From Thermoleophilia bacterium (lineage in GTDB: Bacteria; Actinomycetota; Thermoleophilia; Gaiellales; Gaiellaceae): DNA of 14,010 bases. The stretch's first letter is position 1; each line of letters begins with the position of its first letter. The position numbers were made by a program, and so were the translations under genes. This document shows positions 12,500-14,010 of this stretch, in pieces. The stretch covers positions 1 through 14,010 of the forward strand of contig JACVSB010000019.1 of NCBI GenBank assembly GCA_014534155.1, read 5' to 3'. The notes beneath the pieces were generated by a model. That model was not told the DNA's origin. It did not search any database and was given only the letters and a program-made list of their open reading frames with translations.

Positions 12500-13777
12500 T
12501 CAGGAGAAGGAGAGGAGGCGCTCGAACCGGGCCGGGTCGTCGAACGGCCCGATGACCGCGAGGTTCAGCCGGTTCTCGCGCACGATGTCCGCTGCGACGC
12601 GCTGAATGTCCTCCACGGTCACCGCGTCGAGGCCTCCGAGGACCTCATCGGGCTCGCGAGTTCGGCCCTCGAGCACCTCAGCGCGAAGGCCGAAGAGGAT
12701 CATCCCGCGGGGATCCTCGAGCGAGAGGACGAGACGACCCTTGGCGAAGTTCCGCGCCTTCTCCATCTCCTCGGCGGATACCGGCTCCGCGGCGATCCGG
12801 GCGAACTCGCCCACCACGGTGCGGACGGCCTCCTCGATCCGGGCGATGTCGACGCCGCCTTGGGCGAAGAGCGTTCCCGCGTCCGTGTAGCCCTGGTTGT
12901 AGCCGTAGATGTAGTACGCGAGCCCGCGCCGCTCGCGCACCTCGCTGAAGAGCCGGGAGGACATGCCGCCGCCGAGCACGGTGGCGAGGAGGGAGAGGGC
13001 GTAGCGGTCGGGATGGTCGAGCGGATAGGAGTGGACGCCGAGGCGGATGTGCGCCTGGTCGGACTGCTTCGAATGGACCTTGACGCGGGGCTCGACCTGC
13101 TCCCACGCGACCGGGGCTGGGTGCCCGGTCGCCCCGTCCGGCACGTCGCCGAGGAGGCCCTCGACGCGGGCGAGCACGTCGTCGCCGACCGCGCCGGCAA
13201 CTCCCGCCACCATGCGCGGCGCGCGGTACCAGCGGTCGAGGTAGCCGAGGAACGTGTGGCGGGTGGCGCCGCGAATCGTCTCCTTCGTGCCGATGATGTC
13301 CCATCCGAGCGGCTGGTCGCCGTACAGGAGCTCGTCGTAGACGCCCTCGAGGTAGTCGCGCGGCGTGTCGTAGTACATGTTCATCTCCTCGACGATCACG
13401 CCCTTCTCCCGCTCGATCTCCTGGGGGTCGAACTTCGAGTTCCGGAGCATGTCGACGAGCACGTCGAGGGCGACGTCACGGTGCTCGGCCGCGCACTTGA
13501 CGTAGTACCCGGTGTACTCCTTGCCGGTGAACGCGTTGAACTCGCCCCCGATGGAGTCGATCTCGCCGGCGATGTCGCGCGCCGACGGGCGCCGCTCCGT
13601 CCCCTTGAAGAACATGTGCTCGGCGAAGTGCGCGATCCCGTTCGTCTCACGCGTCTCGTAGCGCGACCCTGCTGCGAGCATGACGAAGCAGGCGACCGAC
13701 TTCGCGGACGGCATCGGCGCTGTGAGGACGCGCAGCCCGTTCGGGAGCACGTCCTTGCGGAAGACGAGCTGGCTCAC
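12500..13777 (-). CDS. M16-family zinc peptidase (processing-peptidase-like)
   Basis: A 425-residue single-chain M16 peptidase of the short (about 420 aa) PepR/YmxG/MPP-beta-like class. The inverted zinc motif HxxEH is H50, E53, H54 (HFAEHMFFKGT), and the third ligand E130 (VIVEEM) is 76 residues after H54, as in mitochondrial processing peptidase. The C-terminal half has GGGMSSRLFSEVRERRGLAYYIY, the usual substrate-groove segment. No signal peptide is seen. The start is GTG 13777, giving SQLVFRKDVLPNGLRVLT, the normal family N terminus. The frame extends upstream to 13825, but that would run deep into the preceding gene. The GTG overlaps the TGA of the upstream thioesterase (GTGA). Such peptidases are often near polynucleotide phosphorylase or dapB in other bacteria; neither is in the window. 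The substrate is unknown. Confidence 0.94.
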   Translation of the reverse strand: MSQLVFRKDVLPNGLRVLTAPMPSAKSVACFVMLAAGSRYETRETNGIAHFAEHMFFKGTERRPSARDIAGEIDSIGGEFNAFTGKEYTGYYVKCAAEHRDVALDVLVDMLRNSKFDPQEIEREKGVIVEEMNMYYDTPRDYLEGVYDELLYGDQPLGWDIIGTKETIRGATRHTFLGYLDRWYRAPRMVAGVAGAVGDDVLARVEGLLGDVPDGATGHPAPVAWEQVEPRVKVHSKQSDQAHIRLGVHSYPLDHPDRYALSLLATVLGGGMSSRLFSEVRERRGLAYYIYGYNQGYTDAGTLFAQGGVDIARIEEAVRTVVGEFARIAAEPVSAEEMEKARNFAKGRLVLSLEDPRGMILFGLRAEVLEGRTREPDEVLGGLDAVTVEDIQRVAADIVRENRLNLAVIGPFDDPARFERLLSFS

Positions 13778-14010
13778 GCGGCGCCGACGAGCGCCGACTC
13801 GTGCGCCTCGATCCGCCTCCGCCACGCGTCGGGCACGGGCATCGGCTGCCTCGTCTCGTAGTCGAACGCGACGTGCGCGCTCGATGCCTCGGCGACGAGG
13901 CGGCCGTCTCTCGCTCGGATCTCGAACTCGAACTCGAGGCTCTTCGTCCCGACCCGTCCGATCCGCGTGCCGATCTCCAGGCGCTCGCCGAGGAAGGCGG
14001 GGGAGCGGAA
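13774..14010 (-). CDS. 4HBT-fold acyl-CoA thioesterase (3' part)
   Basis: This partial gene enters from the right edge, and only its last 78 residues are visible. It has no start inside the window. Translation of the minus strand from 14010 gives FRSPAFLGERLEIGTRIGRV, then GTKSLEFEFEIRARDGRLVA, AEASSAHVAFDYETRQPMPV and a tail PDAWRRRIEAHESALVGAA. This is the second half of the hot-dog fold of the 4-hydroxybenzoyl-CoA thioesterase (YbgC/FcbC-like) family. The central strands (TKSLEFEFEI, then VAEASSAHVAFD) and the RPMPVPDAWRRR ending are typical. The catalytic aspartate and the start lie outside. Members hydrolyse acyl-CoA thioesters in the cytoplasm. The TGA stop overlaps the GTG of the M16 peptidase, so the two are co-translated. 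Open reading continues to the window edge. Confidence 0.85.
   Translation of the reverse strand, partial: FRSPAFLGERLEIGTRIGRVGTKSLEFEFEIRARDGRLVAEASSAHVAFDYETRQPMPVPDAWRRRIEAHESALVGAA

Noticed and set aside
12860..13861. A 333-codon plus-strand open frame opposite the M16 peptidase.
   Set aside because: Val/Glu/Arg/His-rich antisense translation without motifs; the M16 frame has HxxEH and the distal glutamate.
1..14010. CRISPR arrays, tRNA/rRNA genes, insertion sequences or phage genes.
   Set aside because: No evenly spaced direct repeats, no cloverleaf-like segments and no transposase, integrase or phage motifs were found; the gaps between genes are too short to hide most of these.

Overview
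This is a roughly 70% GC window from a chromosome that looks like an actinobacterium, most likely a Thermoleophilia-type (Gaiellales/Solirubrobacterales) soil lineage. That placement is inference. It rests on GC content, frequent GTG starts, a SigR/RsrA-like sigma/anti-sigma pair, -10-like TAGnnT hexamers placed 6-9 nt before start codons, and the gene mix. No marker gene allows a firm assignment. Genes are tightly packed, and no gap reaches 300 bases.

Layout, left to right. (1) The 3' end of an HtrA/DegP-type serine protease with a PDZ domain (1-657, +), followed by a hairpin. (2) A YbdK/GCS2-type carboxylate-amine ligase (721-1776, +). (3) A two-gene unit: a 70-aa HMA-like metal-binding protein whose stop overlaps the start of a 755-aa penicillin-acylase-family Ntn hydrolase (1853-4329, +). 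(4) An ECF sigma factor of the SigR/RpoE type, coupled by a GTGA overlap to a small zinc-binding anti-sigma factor (4371-5185, +). A GGGAAT-N18-GTT match just upstream suggests autoregulation. (5) A perfect 11-bp inverted repeat lies between this unit and a convergent HTH-TM-LytR_C membrane protein (6026-5334, -).

(6) On the minus strand, reading 11273 to 6109, is a five-gene operon: a metal-dependent amidohydrolase, then a three-subunit molybdenum hydroxylase (2Fe-2S, molybdopterin and FAD subunits), then a MobA/MocA-like nucleotidyltransferase probably involved in maturing the molybdenum cofactor. Consecutive genes overlap or nearly touch. The FAD subunit has four cysteines consistent with an extra 4Fe-4S cluster, as in the PaoB/YagS and 4-hydroxybenzoyl-CoA reductase beta families. 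The active-site loop of the large subunit rules out carbon monoxide dehydrogenase. The substrate is unknown. This operon is the best candidate for an uncharacterised pathway in the window. (7) Divergent from it is an M24 Xaa-Pro-peptidase-like gene (11359-12462, +); the 85-bp shared promoter region holds a short dyad. (8) A convergent M16 zinc peptidase (13777-12500, -) is coupled to an upstream 4HBT-fold thioesterase that runs off the right edge (14010-13774, -).

I saw no tRNA, rRNA, CRISPR array, transposase or other mobile element.
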